64,000 bases of DNA from Desulfosediminicola ganghwensis (GCF_005116675.2 NZ_CP050699.1:4397001-4461000), one strand, 5' to 3'; shown: positions 9,401 to 17,693, numbered from the stretch's first letter. A program made the numbers and translations. Notes: generated from the letters alone by a model not told the origin.

Positions 9401-10256
9401 CCCCACACTGTTCTGAAGCGATCATATGGTTCAAGTTCTTTCCAGGCGCTATCTTGCCGTTATGGCAATCCCCGCATGCACCTTCCACCAACGAGTGGTC
9501 AACCTTGGTCCACCTCCAGTTTCTGAACCAATGACAATCATCGCACTGTCCTGAAACACGTATATGATTCTCAGTCTTTCCGGGTGCTGTCTTGCCGTTA
9601 TGACAATCGTCGCATGCACCTCGTACCGAAGAGTGGTCAACCTTAATCGGGTGCCAGTCATTGACTGCATGACAACCTTCACACCGATCAGAAGCAGGAA
9701 TATGGTTTTTCCCCTTGCCGATCGCTATCTTCCTATCGTGACAACTGCTACATGCGCCCACCAATCCATTGTGGTCGACCTTTATCGGGTGCCAGTCATT
9801 GATCGCATGACAAGCATCACAATCATCTGAAGTACGTATGTGGTTCTCAGCTTTCCCGAATGCGATCTCTCCATCATGGCAACTGTAGCATTCACCAAGT
9901 ATCGCAGTGTGGTCGACTTTTATCGGGTGCCAGTCTGTAAACGTATGGCAGAGATAACAGTCGGGTTTGGACTGAATATGGTGTTCGTGTTTTGCTTCCG
10001 CAATTTCCCCATTGTGACATTCGGAGCAATTTTTTCGACTGATCCTCTCATGATAGAAATCAAAGTCCCCATTGTCCGGGTCAATATGGCAGAAATCACA
10101 TTGCTTTTCGGTAACCGGATGTGCCACCTCCAAGAAGTCTGCCACATTAATGCCCCATGATCTATTCGCCGGAATCAGAAAAAAGACACATGCAATTCCA
10201 ACAAATAAAAACACCTCTCCCAGTGATTTCAATCCAAACGCTGAAGACCTCTCCAC
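6486..10256 (-). CDS. Giant repeat multihaem c-type cytochrome, 53 CXXCH
   Basis: 1256 residues with a signal peptide (about 1-35) and, by direct count, 53 CXXCH haem-binding motifs (first Cys at 53, last at 1250). From the second motif on, every motif starts exactly 23 residues after the previous one, with no insertion or deletion over 52 motifs. Each 23-residue unit also has one further His (in GKP..H or VDH), enough for bis-His ligation. A conserved Trp (STSRW) occurs in every second unit. Units 22-49 are nearly identical in sequence. The start is GTG behind AGGGGAG. There is no transmembrane segment besides the signal and no lipobox, so the protein is periplasmic or extracellular. It is co-oriented with the TPR-barrel gene 33 bases downstream. 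A role in long-range electron transfer is inferred; substrate and direction are unknown. Confidence 0.93.
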   Translation of the reverse strand: MERSSAFGLKSLGEVFLFVGIACVFFLIPANRSWGINVADFLEVAHPVTEKQCDFCHIDPDNGDFDFYHERISRKNCSECHNGEIAEAKHEHHIQSKPDCYLCHTFTDWHPIKVDHTAILGECYSCHDGEIAFGKAENHIRTSDDCDACHAINDWHPIKVDHNGLVGACSSCHDRKIAIGKGKNHIPASDRCEGCHAVNDWHPIKVDHSSVRGACDDCHNGKTAPGKTENHIRVSGQCDDCHWFRNWRWTKVDHSLVEGACGDCHNGKIAPGKNLNHMIASEQCGDCHTTARWSMTAVDHNAVSGPCVDCHLERVAQRNSVVHLLVSSRCESCHNTISWDLFKMDHWEVRGPCRECHDDRLAKGKPVRHLVTAVSCDDCHTTKRWTDIRVNHAALTGACIRCHDGYLATGKPVTHSNDMNNCGDCHLTSPWRRVRMDHSRVSGNCESCHNGRLVQGLPVSHITTNNNCDDCHGTKQWTPANVDHSAVTGSCGGCHNGSSAPGKPLTHTKISNDCEGCHNTNRWSPAHMDHSAVKGSCAGCHNGSQAPGKPPSHPPSSNNCGACHSTSRWVPANVDHSAVTGGCAGCHNGSQAPGKPASHIPSSNNCGACHSTSRWVPANVDHSAVTGGCAGCHNGSQAPGKPASHIPSSNSCGACHSTSRWVPANVDHSAVTGGCAGCHNGSQAPGKPASHIPSSNNCGACHSTSRWAPANVDHSAVTGGCAGCHNGSQAPGKPASHIPSSNNCGACHSTSRWAPANVDHSAVTGSCASCHNGSQAPGKPASHIPSSNNCGACHSTSRWVPANVDHSAVTGGCASCHNGSQAPGKPASHIPSSNNCGACHSTSRWAPANVDHSAVLGSCANCHNGSTAVGKSADHISSSNGCDACHSTSRWVPANVDHSAVLGSCANCHNGSTAMGKPADHISSSNTCDACHSTSRWVPANVDHSAVLGSCANCHNGSTAVGKPANHISSSNTCDACHSTSRWVPANIDHSAVLGSCANCHNGSTAVGKPANHISSSNTCDACHSTSRWVPANVDHSAVLGSCANCHNGSTAVGKPADHISSSNGCDACHSTSRWVPANVDHSEVLGSCANCHNGSTAVGKPADHISSSNGCDACHSTSRWVPANVDHSEVLGSCANCHNGSTAVGKPANHISSSNNCDACHTVRGWQPAVVEHSEVIGACASCHNGTTAQGKPSGHLRSSDDCSGCHTTNGWIPSDVDHDYVLGSCISCHTATGPGGMPADHPGTNNQCSKCHKM
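6717..7682 (-). repeat. Tandem 138-bp repeat block B (7 units)
   Basis: Seven consecutive 138-bp units encode haem motifs 36-49 of the giant cytochrome. The unit type is CANCHNGSTAVGKPADH then CDACHSTSRWVPANVDH. Units 1-6 are almost identical at the DNA level; the second half of the last unit diverges. The Leu-Gly before the next motif and the CDACH motif separate this block from block A. Confidence 0.9.
7683..8648 (-). repeat. Tandem 138-bp repeat block A (7 units)
   Basis: Seven consecutive 138-bp units encode haem motifs 22-35. The unit type is CAGCHNGSQAPGKPASH then CGACHSTSRWVPANVDH. Units are nearly identical to each other but clearly distinct from block B, so the two blocks were amplified or homogenised separately. 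Haems 1-21 upstream keep the same 23-residue spacing but have diverged sequences. Confidence 0.9.
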
Positions 10257-10714
10257 AGCCCTCTCCCCTTGGTGTTTGGATATTCCCTTCAGGACAACTG
10301 CTTGCCAGCTACCTGTTTACGCTTTCCACTTTATGTCGATTAATTAAAACCATGAAATGTTCTTCGACGAGGACAAGACGCCCCATGAACCTCTCTGGCA
10401 CATTCATTGTGTATCACAAACCGTACAATGAATTCCCCGGTCGACGCCTATTGCTCCAAGGCCTGTTTACCCTCAAAATGACGCCTTGGACATCCCGGCA
10501 AGAATTGTTACTATATAGAATTGGCTACTACATTTTTCGATGCCATTCCGAATGGTACAGACATGTTATCGATGAATTCAAGTCATAATTGTCACCTTCA
10601 AAACCGTAAAAACGTTTTTACCCGCATTTCTAATCCCTTCAGGCAGCACAGGTTTTGTAGTTTTTGCGAATGAACCATAATGGCCTGCGGAGTCTACAAT
10701 TAGCAAACAGGCTT
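10257..10714. other. Intergenic region upstream of the cytochrome gene
   Basis: No convincing gene. It should contain the promoter of the cytochrome/TPR-barrel operon and the end of the MCE operon transcript. A perfect 16-bp palindrome, GTAAAAACGTTTTTAC, is at 10606-10621. I could not place a clear sigma-70 or sigma-54 promoter by eye. Confidence 0.4.
10606..10621. promoter_or_regulatory. 16-bp perfect palindrome
   Basis: GTAAAAACGTTTTTAC is fully self-complementary with no loop, which suits a dimeric protein-binding site better than a hairpin. It lies about 95 bases after the lipoprotein gene and about 350 bases upstream of the cytochrome start. It could be an operator for the cytochrome operon or part of a terminator for the MCE operon. 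Confidence 0.3.
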
Positions 10715-11350
10715 TTAGCCCAGAATCTGCGCCAGTGTAACAATATTCAACTCAGCCAATTTCCTGGCAACTACCCTGCTGAAGTCAGTTACCACTCTGT
10801 TTTGCGCAGCCACCCTGCTTGCCATTCCCCTGCCTGTTACATCTTCTGTCATAACCGTTTTATTGCGACTTAATGGTGTGCCGTTAGCATCATAGATTGT
10901 CCAATATGCCACAAACACTGCAGTTCCATTTGCGGAAAAGTCGAACCTGCCTATCTCCACCTGCACCCGAAACTTCGGATGAGCTGAGATTGAATTCTCA
11001 AAATCATACACCTTCGCTGTACCCAATAGTGTTGACAGGTTTGCCATGAGCACACGTGCTACATTTTTATCCAACGGTTCCGCCCAATGGTCAAAATCGT
11101 GAACAAGCACCTCTACTCCCTCCTGCCTGCCGATTATCTGGCTGCGGTCCAGGTAGTTGGAAATGGTTACCGGGCCCACCATGACGGAGATATCGCTGCC
11201 AACTATAACTTCACCCGTTATCGTATCTGATATTTCATCTATCGACCTAAGCATAAAAAAGGATGTTGGTTCACTTTTACCGGTACAGCCAGTTAGCATC
11301 GTCACAGATAGAATGCAGGCCAGACTGATGTTTTTGGGCCAGTACATCAT
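10715..11350 (-). CDS. ABC-type transport auxiliary lipoprotein (PqiC/YmbA-like)
   Basis: 211 residues. A lipoprotein signal ends in the lipobox LTGC near residue 22, followed by the family pattern TSFFMLRSI and the VGPVTISNYLDRSQI segment. This family is the outer-membrane lipoprotein partner of MCE-type lipid transporters. It is the last gene of the four-gene operon and its start overlaps the end of the MlaD-like gene by four bases (ATGA type). Two adjacent ATGs could serve as start; AGGTGG lies just upstream. Likely anchors the periplasmic MCE assembly to the outer membrane. Confidence 0.85.
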   Translation of the reverse strand: MMYWPKNISLACILSVTMLTGCTGKSEPTSFFMLRSIDEISDTITGEVIVGSDISVMVGPVTISNYLDRSQIIGRQEGVEVLVHDFDHWAEPLDKNVARVLMANLSTLLGTAKVYDFENSISAHPKFRVQVEIGRFDFSANGTAVFVAYWTIYDANGTPLSRNKTVMTEDVTGRGMASRVAAQNRVVTDFSRVVARKLAELNIVTLAQILG

Positions 11351-12384
11351 GATCCACCTCGCCGTGATTTTTGTTTCCCCTGCAAGAGGGACTCGGGATG
11401 TCTTTCCAGATATTCACCAAGTTCGCGTATGGACTTCGCCCCGGCTGCCATTTCGTCAAGTACTCTGCCAAGCTTGAAACGAACCTCCGAGTCTCCAAGC
11501 AGTTTCTCTGCTGTAGCCAGGGTTGTACTTGCATCATCGAAAGCCTGCTGGGCTGAAGATAAGGCTGCATGAATCTCGCTTGTTACAGGGCCGACCTCAC
11601 TATTGAGACTATCAAGCAACATGTTTGTGCTTGCTGTTATACTATTTATGTCCTTTGCAACTGCGCTCAGCACCTCAGTCAATTTACCACCAACAGTACC
11701 GGTCTGTTTCTGGAGATCACCAACGAACTGATTTGTATCTGTTACCAAAGAGTTGACATTTTCAAGTAGTTCACTCAAGCCATTTACCAGTTGCTCAAAA
11801 TTCTCTTTTTCCATCACCGTTCGTAACATTCTGGTAATTTCTTCAACATTTTCAACAATATCTTTGATGGGTAAATCTCTGAAGGTCTCGCTCAATTTGG
11901 TTAACGACGATTTGACAGTCGGAATCTCTGTATATTCCGAGTCAATCCCACGTAATCGAACTTCAGTATCAGGCAGAAAATCAATTTGGATATAATATTG
12001 ACCGGTCACAAATGATTGAATATCAAGTCTGGCTCTCAAACCTTTTTCGATCAATCTCTTGATATTGCCATGCAGCTCTGCCCTTCGTCCTCCCTGAGTA
12101 TGGAACTTTTGCGGATCAACTTCTACTATTATCGGAATATCCACCTGAAGCGTCTCAGCTGAGGCCTGCAGGGTAATCGATTTCACCGAGCCGATTTCAA
12201 CGCCGCGAAATTTTACTGGTGCACCCACATTCAATCCTGCGACATTATCATCAAAAAACATAATAAACTGATATCTTTTCTTAAAGAAATTGCCGCTACT
12301 GAATATAAGAATAGAACTGAGCAGCAATGCGATCGCCGCAACAACAAAACCACCTATTACCGCACTGTTTACACGCTTAGCCAT
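11347..12384 (-). CDS. mlaD: MlaD-family MCE protein
   Basis: 345 residues. One N-terminal transmembrane anchor (about 10-32) precedes an MCE domain (about 40-120) with the typical phrase GLNVGAPVKFRGVEIGSV. A long helical, coiled-coil-rich tail (about 170-320) is typical of tube-forming PqiB/MlaD relatives. MCE proteins form hexameric rings that shuttle phospholipid between the inner and outer membranes. It sits between the ATPase gene upstream and the lipoprotein gene downstream. The symbol is by family; substrate and direction cannot be read from the sequence. Confidence 0.9.
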   Translation of the reverse strand: MAKRVNSAVIGGFVVAAIALLLSSILIFSSGNFFKKRYQFIMFFDDNVAGLNVGAPVKFRGVEIGSVKSITLQASAETLQVDIPIIVEVDPQKFHTQGGRRAELHGNIKRLIEKGLRARLDIQSFVTGQYYIQIDFLPDTEVRLRGIDSEYTEIPTVKSSLTKLSETFRDLPIKDIVENVEEITRMLRTVMEKENFEQLVNGLSELLENVNSLVTDTNQFVGDLQKQTGTVGGKLTEVLSAVAKDINSITASTNMLLDSLNSEVGPVTSEIHAALSSAQQAFDDASTTLATAEKLLGDSEVRFKLGRVLDEMAAGAKSIRELGEYLERHPESLLQGKQKSRRGGS

Positions 12385-12416
12385 CAGCTATTCACTCCAT
12401 ATGCTGCAATCTATTA

Positions 12417-13211
12417 TCACAACTGTTTTTCATCACCCGCAGGATAATCAGACTCATTAACTTCCCCTCGCCTGAGAAATCTCTGCACTCTGATATCTTC
12501 ACTTTCTTCAAGCAGTTTACGAGGATCACCAGTCGCAATCATTGTACGGCTTTCCGCATCCAAGAAAACACTGTTACTGCCAATCGCGAATATTGAAGCA
12601 AGCTCGTGGGTCACGACCACCACTGTGGTGTTCAGGCTGTCGCGGAGTTGCAAAATCAGGTCGTCGAGCCTTCTGGCACTTTCCGGGTCAAGACCTGCTG
12701 AAGGTTCATCAAAAAAGAGCAATTGAGGATCCAGCGCCAGTGCTCTGGCAAGGCCGGCCCTTTTTCTCATTCCACCACTGATCTCGGCCGGATAGAAGTC
12801 TTCAAACCCGGCCAACCCCACCAGGGCAAGTTTTAACGATGCCTGCCTGCGAATATCCCCTGGTGAAAGAGGAGTATACTGTTGCAGCGGCAAAGCGACA
12901 TTTTCCTCCAGCGTCATTGAACTCCAGAGTGCGCCACTCTGGTAGAGTATACCGAACCTTCTCATCATCTCACTCATCTCAGACTCATCACTCTGCCACA
13001 GGCTCTTATCCCCATAGTATATATCGCCCTTAGCCGGCCTTTTGAGCCCTATCATATGCTTAAGGAGAGTGCTCTTGCCACAGCCAGATCCTCCCATAAT
13101 GATGAAAATATCACCCTGCCTGATAGTGAAATTCAAATCACGCATAACCACGAAGTCCCCATAGGCCATGGTGAGATTTGAGACGATTATTTCAGACTTG
13201 CTCTCTGTCAT
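12417..13211 (-). CDS. mlaF: ABC transporter ATPase, MlaF family
   Basis: 264 residues. Walker A is GGSGCGKST, the signature is SGGMRKRAGLARALA with the SGGM variant common in MlaF, and Walker B is LLFFDEPSAGLDP; the switch His is in VVTHE. The length is usual for the family. It energises the MlaE-type permease encoded immediately upstream (gap 26 bases) in the MCE operon. Confidence 0.93.
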   Translation of the reverse strand: MTESKSEIIVSNLTMAYGDFVVMRDLNFTIRQGDIFIIMGGSGCGKSTLLKHMIGLKRPAKGDIYYGDKSLWQSDESEMSEMMRRFGILYQSGALWSSMTLEENVALPLQQYTPLSPGDIRRQASLKLALVGLAGFEDFYPAEISGGMRKRAGLARALALDPQLLFFDEPSAGLDPESARRLDDLILQLRDSLNTTVVVVTHELASIFAIGSNSVFLDAESRTMIATGDPRKLLEESEDIRVQRFLRRGEVNESDYPAGDEKQL

Positions 13212-13237
13212 ACCAACTGTTTTCTACTCCCCGCCTG

Positions 13238-14365
13238 TCAGATGCCCAATATCGAGCAGGCTATAATGATGATCGCCGTGTCAACGATTATCGCGACTAT
13301 TGAAGTAACCACCGCCGATGTGGTTGCATCGCCCACCGCAGATGCATCACTACCGCATTCAAGGCCACGCAAACATCCAGCCAAAGATATCAGCACCCCG
13401 AAAGTTGTACCTGAAAATAACCCAATGAAGAGGTCGTTTAACGTCACTGCTTCACTTACCCGGCTGAAATAGACCACTGAGTTGATATCATACACTCCAA
13501 CAGCAACTGCTCCGCCACCGATGATACCCATCAGATTTGCAAAGAGAGTCAGTAGCGGCATCATCATCGTCAATGCAATCATCCTTGGTAGCACCAAAAA
13601 TTCAACGGGAGAAATACCAAGTGTTTTCAAGGCGTCAATCTCCTCGTTCACCACCATGGTCCCCAGCTGGGCGGCAAAAGCAGCTCCGGTCCTGCCGGCC
13701 ATGATAATACCCGTCATGACCGCACCCATTATTCTCACTGTTGCTATGCCGACCAAATCAGCGACATATACCTGCGCTCCGAAAAGTTTGAGCTGCATAA
13801 CGCCTACAAAAGCCAGGATGACTCCAAAAAGGAAACTTATCAAAGACACTATCGGGACTGCATATACACCCGTTTCCTGCAAGAATATGCCAAAATCACT
13901 CCAACGAAACTGAATCCGGCCACAGAAAAATCGCCAAACCGGAAACGTAACCTCACCAATAAAGGAGAGTATCTTTTGTATAGATTTGAGGAAATAAATG
14001 GCGTCTTCGCCAATTCTTTCGAAAAATGGCCGGGTGGTCTGCCCTCGCTCTGCCCCCTCCTTTTTTGGTACTTCCTTCGAGAGCGTGTACAGTTGTTGAA
14101 CCCCTTCCGGCAATCCGCTGAGATTCAATTCTACACCCACTGCATGCAGTTGTTCTTCCAGATCTATGATAAAGGTCAGTAAGCAGGTATCCCAGCTCAA
14201 GAGTTCGGCAGAATCAAAAGATACCTTAACTATGGAACCTTGACGCATCTCGCCGACAACGTCAGCAACAGCTGGCGTTTTATCTACCATGTGCCAGTTT
14301 CCAGTCAGTTTCAATATCAGTTCTGAACCGCCAGGACTCAAGAACTCTATTGTCGCTTCTTTCAT
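13238..14365 (-). CDS. mlaE: MlaE-family permease with N-terminal STAS-like domain
   Basis: 375 residues. Residues 1-100 form a STAS-like domain, then five or so membrane segments of the MlaE/YrbE permease fold follow (about 150-375), with the conserved stretch TGIIMAGRTGAAFAAQLG and the EEIDAL motif. The STAS domain, usually a separate protein (MlaB) in enteric bacteria, is fused here, as in many non-enteric homologues. First gene of the operon; the ATG follows GGAGAAGG closely. Inner-membrane component of retrograde or anterograde lipid transport. Confidence 0.92.
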   Translation of the reverse strand: MKEATIEFLSPGGSELILKLTGNWHMVDKTPAVADVVGEMRQGSIVKVSFDSAELLSWDTCLLTFIIDLEEQLHAVGVELNLSGLPEGVQQLYTLSKEVPKKEGAERGQTTRPFFERIGEDAIYFLKSIQKILSFIGEVTFPVWRFFCGRIQFRWSDFGIFLQETGVYAVPIVSLISFLFGVILAFVGVMQLKLFGAQVYVADLVGIATVRIMGAVMTGIIMAGRTGAAFAAQLGTMVVNEEIDALKTLGISPVEFLVLPRMIALTMMMPLLTLFANLMGIIGGGAVAVGVYDINSVVYFSRVSEAVTLNDLFIGLFSGTTFGVLISLAGCLRGLECGSDASAVGDATTSAVVTSIVAIIVDTAIIIIACSILGI

Positions 14366-14692
14366 GCCTTCTCCGGTCGATTATCGGCTGTAATAAAAAA
14401 GATCAGTGCCACTATTATATCGAACTCGGTGAAACCTTTAAGTACAATATTGATGCCTTAATTAGTTAGGCCCCAACCTCTGTGTCTTCTTTCCCGCCTT
14501 TCCAACACCTTAGCCGAACAAACGTTACTTTAAGGAAAAAACGACGCACCAAAGAACACACGTTATGTTTACTCAGAAAGTGTACAAACCAATCGCGAGA
14601 CAACACAGAGGAAGTTTCATAAGGACAGGCAAACAAAAGAATTGTATGTATTCGCGGATGATTGCCTGTTGGTGAAGAAAAAAGATGGCGCG
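14366..14692. other. Intergenic region upstream of the MCE operon
   Basis: About 330 bases without a gene between mlaE and the RAM-domain gene, both on the minus strand. It should hold the MCE operon promoter and the end of the upstream transcript. No clear hairpin terminator or operator is visible. Confidence 0.4.
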
Positions 14693-14968
14693 TTACATGC
14701 CTACTGAAAACATCGCATCGAGGTCATGTTGCGAAAACGCTTTAAATGCCAGCATAGTTTCGGTATTTTCTATGCCTTCAATAGACCGCATCTGATCAGT
14801 GACAAGTACTGCTAGATCATCGTTTGTCTTTACCCTGATAATTGCAACAAGATCATAACTCCCACTTACAGAGTAAACTTCTGACACTCCACTGATATTG
14901 ACCATCTTTTGTGCAACATCAGATATACCTGTTCTTTTGGCCTTTATGAGTATTATTGCGGTAACCAT
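14693..14968 (-). CDS. Stand-alone Lrp/AsnC ligand-binding (RAM) domain protein
   Basis: 91 residues covering just the RAM domain: VTAIILIKAKR, the central GVSEVYSVSGSYDLVAIIRV and the C-terminal helix with TETMLAFKAFS. No DNA-binding helix-turn-helix is present. Such stand-alone RAM proteins bind small ligands such as amino acids and may modulate full-length Lrp regulators. I chose the ATG at 14968 rather than a start 39 bases upstream because it has GGAG eight bases before it and matches the usual N-terminus of the family. Confidence 0.85.
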   Translation of the reverse strand: MVTAIILIKAKRTGISDVAQKMVNISGVSEVYSVSGSYDLVAIIRVKTNDDLAVLVTDQMRSIEGIENTETMLAFKAFSQHDLDAMFSVGM

Positions 14969-15092
14969 ATCTCTCACTCCATTTTTTTTCAGATGCAGTT
15001 TTGACACTCTTCATAAAACAATGAAGCGAAGATATAATCGAATATCCTCGCCTCTGCAATGTCACGCTAATATTCAATTATTAATCTTGTTT

Positions 15093-15632
15093 TTATCGCT
15101 TTTTCCTGCGTCTCGTAACCAGAGCGGCCATACCGGCACCCATGAGGAGTATCGTTGCGGGCTCAGGTATTGGTTCTGTTTTTTCCAGGCTTAAAAAGCT
15201 CAGGTGACTTACCGCATTTTGCATATCAAAGTCCGCTCCATTCCAAGTCACCAGGCCGTCACCATCATCCTGCATCGCATAGCTTATTTTACCTGTCTTA
15301 ACGATGTAATAATCCCAATTGTCAGTCAACCCTGGATCATAACCCGTGAGAACATTCGTCTCTGGATATATATTTGCGATTTTAGCAACAAAGTCTAAAT
15401 CTGGATCATCGTACTCCAACCCGAGAAGTGCCTCTACCCAGTTCTCCTCTGCCGCTAAGCTGTTGTTATTGAGATCCATTGGATTAATATCATTCCCATC
15501 CCAACCGATAGGTGAACAGGATGAGTACATAGTCAAATCTGTCGTATCAATATCGCCTATAAGCGAGTCGGCATAAACATTCGTGCCGATCAACGCTCCC
15601 CCAACCACTGCTACAATCAGTGTTTTTTTCAA
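15093..15632 (-). CDS. PEP-CTERM sorting domain protein
   Basis: About 179 residues with a signal peptide (KKTLIVAVVGGALIGTNVYA) and a C-terminal exosortase signal: PEP, a hydrophobic segment (ATILLMGAGMAALV) and a basic end (TRRRKKR). The middle has no domain I recognise. PEP-CTERM proteins are cleaved and placed on the surface or in exopolysaccharide by exosortase, which is not in this window. The start is inferred as TTG at 15632, five bases after GGGGGAG; longer reading to an ATG at 15689 would spoil the signal peptide. A palindrome about 200 bases upstream may control it. Confidence 0.85.
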   Translation of the reverse strand: MKKTLIVAVVGGALIGTNVYADSLIGDIDTTDLTMYSSCSPIGWDGNDINPMDLNNNSLAAEENWVEALLGLEYDDPDLDFVAKIANIYPETNVLTGYDPGLTDNWDYYIVKTGKISYAMQDDGDGLVTWNGADFDMQNAVSHLSFLSLEKTEPIPEPATILLMGAGMAALVTRRRKKR

Positions 15633-15830
15633 CACGACTCCCCCTTTTTCAATGAATTGTTGCCGATAAAAGCAGGTGTTGAAGTTCAATATTGCGGTTC
15701 AACTCAGAAGCCGTCAATACACCACTTCAACAAAGCCCTGCTGCGGCATATTTCTTTCAAAACTTCGGAATTGCGCAAGAATTTCAGATAACAGGGATAG
15801 CTTTACAGTAAAAATTGCAGATGGGAATTC

Positions 15831-15847
15831 GTCGATAGATTATCGAC
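15831..15847. promoter_or_regulatory. Palindromic operator-like site GTCGATA-N3-TATCGAC
   Basis: Perfect 7+3+7 dyad, about 200 bases upstream of the PEP-CTERM gene. The same 15-base core (TCGATA-N3-TATCGA) recurs at 17863-17877, which makes a shared regulator plausible. The spacing resembles CRP/FNR-family dyads, but the regulator is unknown. Confidence 0.4.
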
Positions 15848-15906
15848 AACATTGAATCTACTTACGTGTTAGGTTTTTGGCAATATAAAATATTTTCTTA
15901 CTCAAC

Positions 15907-15946
15907 TTAATTGGCCTCCTTCCCTTTGTGACAGGAGGCCAATTAA
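15907..15946. terminator. Hairpin terminator after msrAB
   Basis: A 14-bp perfect stem (TTAATTGGCCTCCT and its complement) with a 12-base loop lies 33 bases after the msrAB stop. No strong T run follows on the minus strand, but the stem is long and the position is right. Confidence 0.55.
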
Positions 15947-15978
15947 CCAACTTTTCCATTGCCCTTTATTCACAATGT

Positions 15979-17073
15979 TTACCTGAACAGCTCGGCGAAC
16001 TCTGGGTATCCTTCACTCACCAGGGATTCGGCGGGCACGAAACGCAGTGACGCCGAATTTATGCAATAGCGCAAACCCGTTGGCGGCGGACCATCATCAA
16101 ATACATGGCCCAAATGCGAATCCGCTTTTTTGCTGCGCACTTCAATGCGAGTCATGAAAAAGGACCTGTCCTCGTGTTCCACTACATTACCTGGCACCAG
16201 GGGACGGGTAAAACTGGGCCAACCAGTCTTGGAGTCGTACTTGTCCAAAGAACTGAAAAGAGGCTCTCCGGATACTACATCCACATAAATACCAGGTTTT
16301 TTGTTATCCCAATACTCGTTTTTAAATGCAGGTTCCGTACCGTCTTCCTGGGTGACCTTGTACTGCATCGGAGTCAGGCGTTCTTTCAATATTTCCTTAC
16401 TGGGTCGAGTCGCGCTCGTCATGTCATCATCCTTCCAGTGGTTATTGAGAAACTCATCCCGCCCTGACCGGGATCTGTAAAACTTGTAGCGAATCGGATT
16501 GTTTTTATAGTAGTCCTGATGATACTCTTCTGCTGGCCAGAATTCAGCGGCAGGCAAAATTGGCGTGACAATCGGCTTATCAAACCGACCAGCTGCGTCC
16601 AATTCTTCTTTTGAACGTACCGCCAGCCCTCTTTGCGTCTCATCGTAATAAAAAATGCCGGTTGTATATTCCCTGCCCCGGTCAACAAATTGCCCACCGG
16701 CATCCGTGGGGTCGATCTGTCTCCAGAAAACATCAATCAAAGTGGCATAATCAACTTTTGCCGGATCATATCGTACCTGAACAACCTCGATATGCCCTCC
16801 AGCCCCATAATTCTTATATGTCGGATTAGGTGTCGACCCCCCTGCATAGCCAGATACTACAGAATGCACTCCGTCCAGCTCTTCAAAAGGTTTTTCCATA
16901 CACCAGAAACAACCACCGGCAAACATCGCCTTAGCACTGCCGGTTGGTACTATTTTGTCAGATGCCTTTTCACCCTGTCCCAGCCCGGTTAATACAATCA
17001 CTGCTATTACTGCAACAACCAGTACCATCAGGGAATAGATCGATCCTTTCAACACTTTTCCTCCGTTTTTCAA
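15979..17073 (-). CDS. msrAB: Peptide methionine sulfoxide reductase MsrA-MsrB fusion
   Basis: 364 residues. A single N-terminal hydrophobic segment (about 8-32) points to membrane anchoring or export. The MsrA domain (about 45-200) has the catalytic GCFWCME; the MsrB domain (about 225-350) has [16 protein letters not shown] and the catalytic Cys in [11 protein letters not shown]. The usual MsrB zinc CXXC pairs are absent, as in the non-zinc subgroup. It reduces both S- and R-methionine sulfoxide and so repairs oxidised proteins, probably in the periplasm. Single-gene unit, preceded by the truncated haemoglobin gene on the same strand. Confidence 0.95.
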   Translation of the reverse strand: MKNGGKVLKGSIYSLMVLVVAVIAVIVLTGLGQGEKASDKIVPTGSAKAMFAGGCFWCMEKPFEELDGVHSVVSGYAGGSTPNPTYKNYGAGGHIEVVQVRYDPAKVDYATLIDVFWRQIDPTDAGGQFVDRGREYTTGIFYYDETQRGLAVRSKEELDAAGRFDKPIVTPILPAAEFWPAEEYHQDYYKNNPIRYKFYRSRSGRDEFLNNHWKDDDMTSATRPSKEILKERLTPMQYKVTQEDGTEPAFKNEYWDNKKPGIYVDVVSGEPLFSSLDKYDSKTGWPSFTRPLVPGNVVEHEDRSFFMTRIEVRSKKADSHLGHVFDDGPPPTGLRYCINSASLRFVPAESLVSEGYPEFAELFR

Positions 17074-17246
17074 TTCACTGCCTGGTAGAACCTCACCTTC
17101 TCACTGTTAATAATTATTACTAATTGAACTTTTACAATTGTACTTAAAAAAAGATGCAAGACGGAAAATAATTATTCCATCTCCATGCAGGAATGTTTGT
17201 GGCAGATTAAACGACAGGAAAGAGCACAACACAGGCCCTCTATTTT

Positions 17247-17693
17247 TTACTTGAACGTACTTGTCACCAATACAGGCAACCCCTTAACCTGCTGCTGACA
17301 GGTAATTCGAATTTTTTCAGCAGGTGTCCTGAATCTTTCCAGTAATTTTTTTTTCAGATTATTTTCAATTGGATGTTGCTGAAGTGCTTTCTGCATACAA
17401 GCCAGCCACAAATCTCGTTCTCTGTAACCAATATCAAAAAAGAGATGAATTTCTGCTAGATTGGCTCTACCGAATTTTTCTGCATACAAAGACGGCCCTC
17501 CAAACCACCCGCAAAGAAAAAGAGTCAGGTTTTCCCTTGTTTCACTCAGATCAACAGGATGCATATCGCGAATGAGCTGAGCCTCCGGCGCCTTCTCCAT
17601 GATATCATAGAAGCGGTTACATAGAACTCTCACTCCCTCAACACCGCCCACTAATTGAAAAATCGTCTTTGAATGTTTTGCTCCGATGCTCAT
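17247..17693 (-). CDS. Group II truncated haemoglobin
   Basis: 148 residues from the ATG at 17693. It follows the group II globin pattern: GGVEGVRVLCNRFYDIM, the HPVDLSETRENL helix, GWFGGPSLY and the proximal His in IHLFFDIG. Such globins bind O2 or NO and are linked to protection against oxygen or nitrosative stress. A longer reading from 17735 adds 14 residues that do not look like globin, and a GGGGG run precedes the ATG chosen. It neighbours msrAB, consistent with an oxidative-stress pair, and starts 170 bases from a palindromic site. Confidence 0.88.
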   Translation of the reverse strand: MSIGAKHSKTIFQLVGGVEGVRVLCNRFYDIMEKAPEAQLIRDMHPVDLSETRENLTLFLCGWFGGPSLYAEKFGRANLAEIHLFFDIGYRERDLWLACMQKALQQHPIENNLKKKLLERFRTPAEKIRITCQQQVKGLPVLVTSTFK

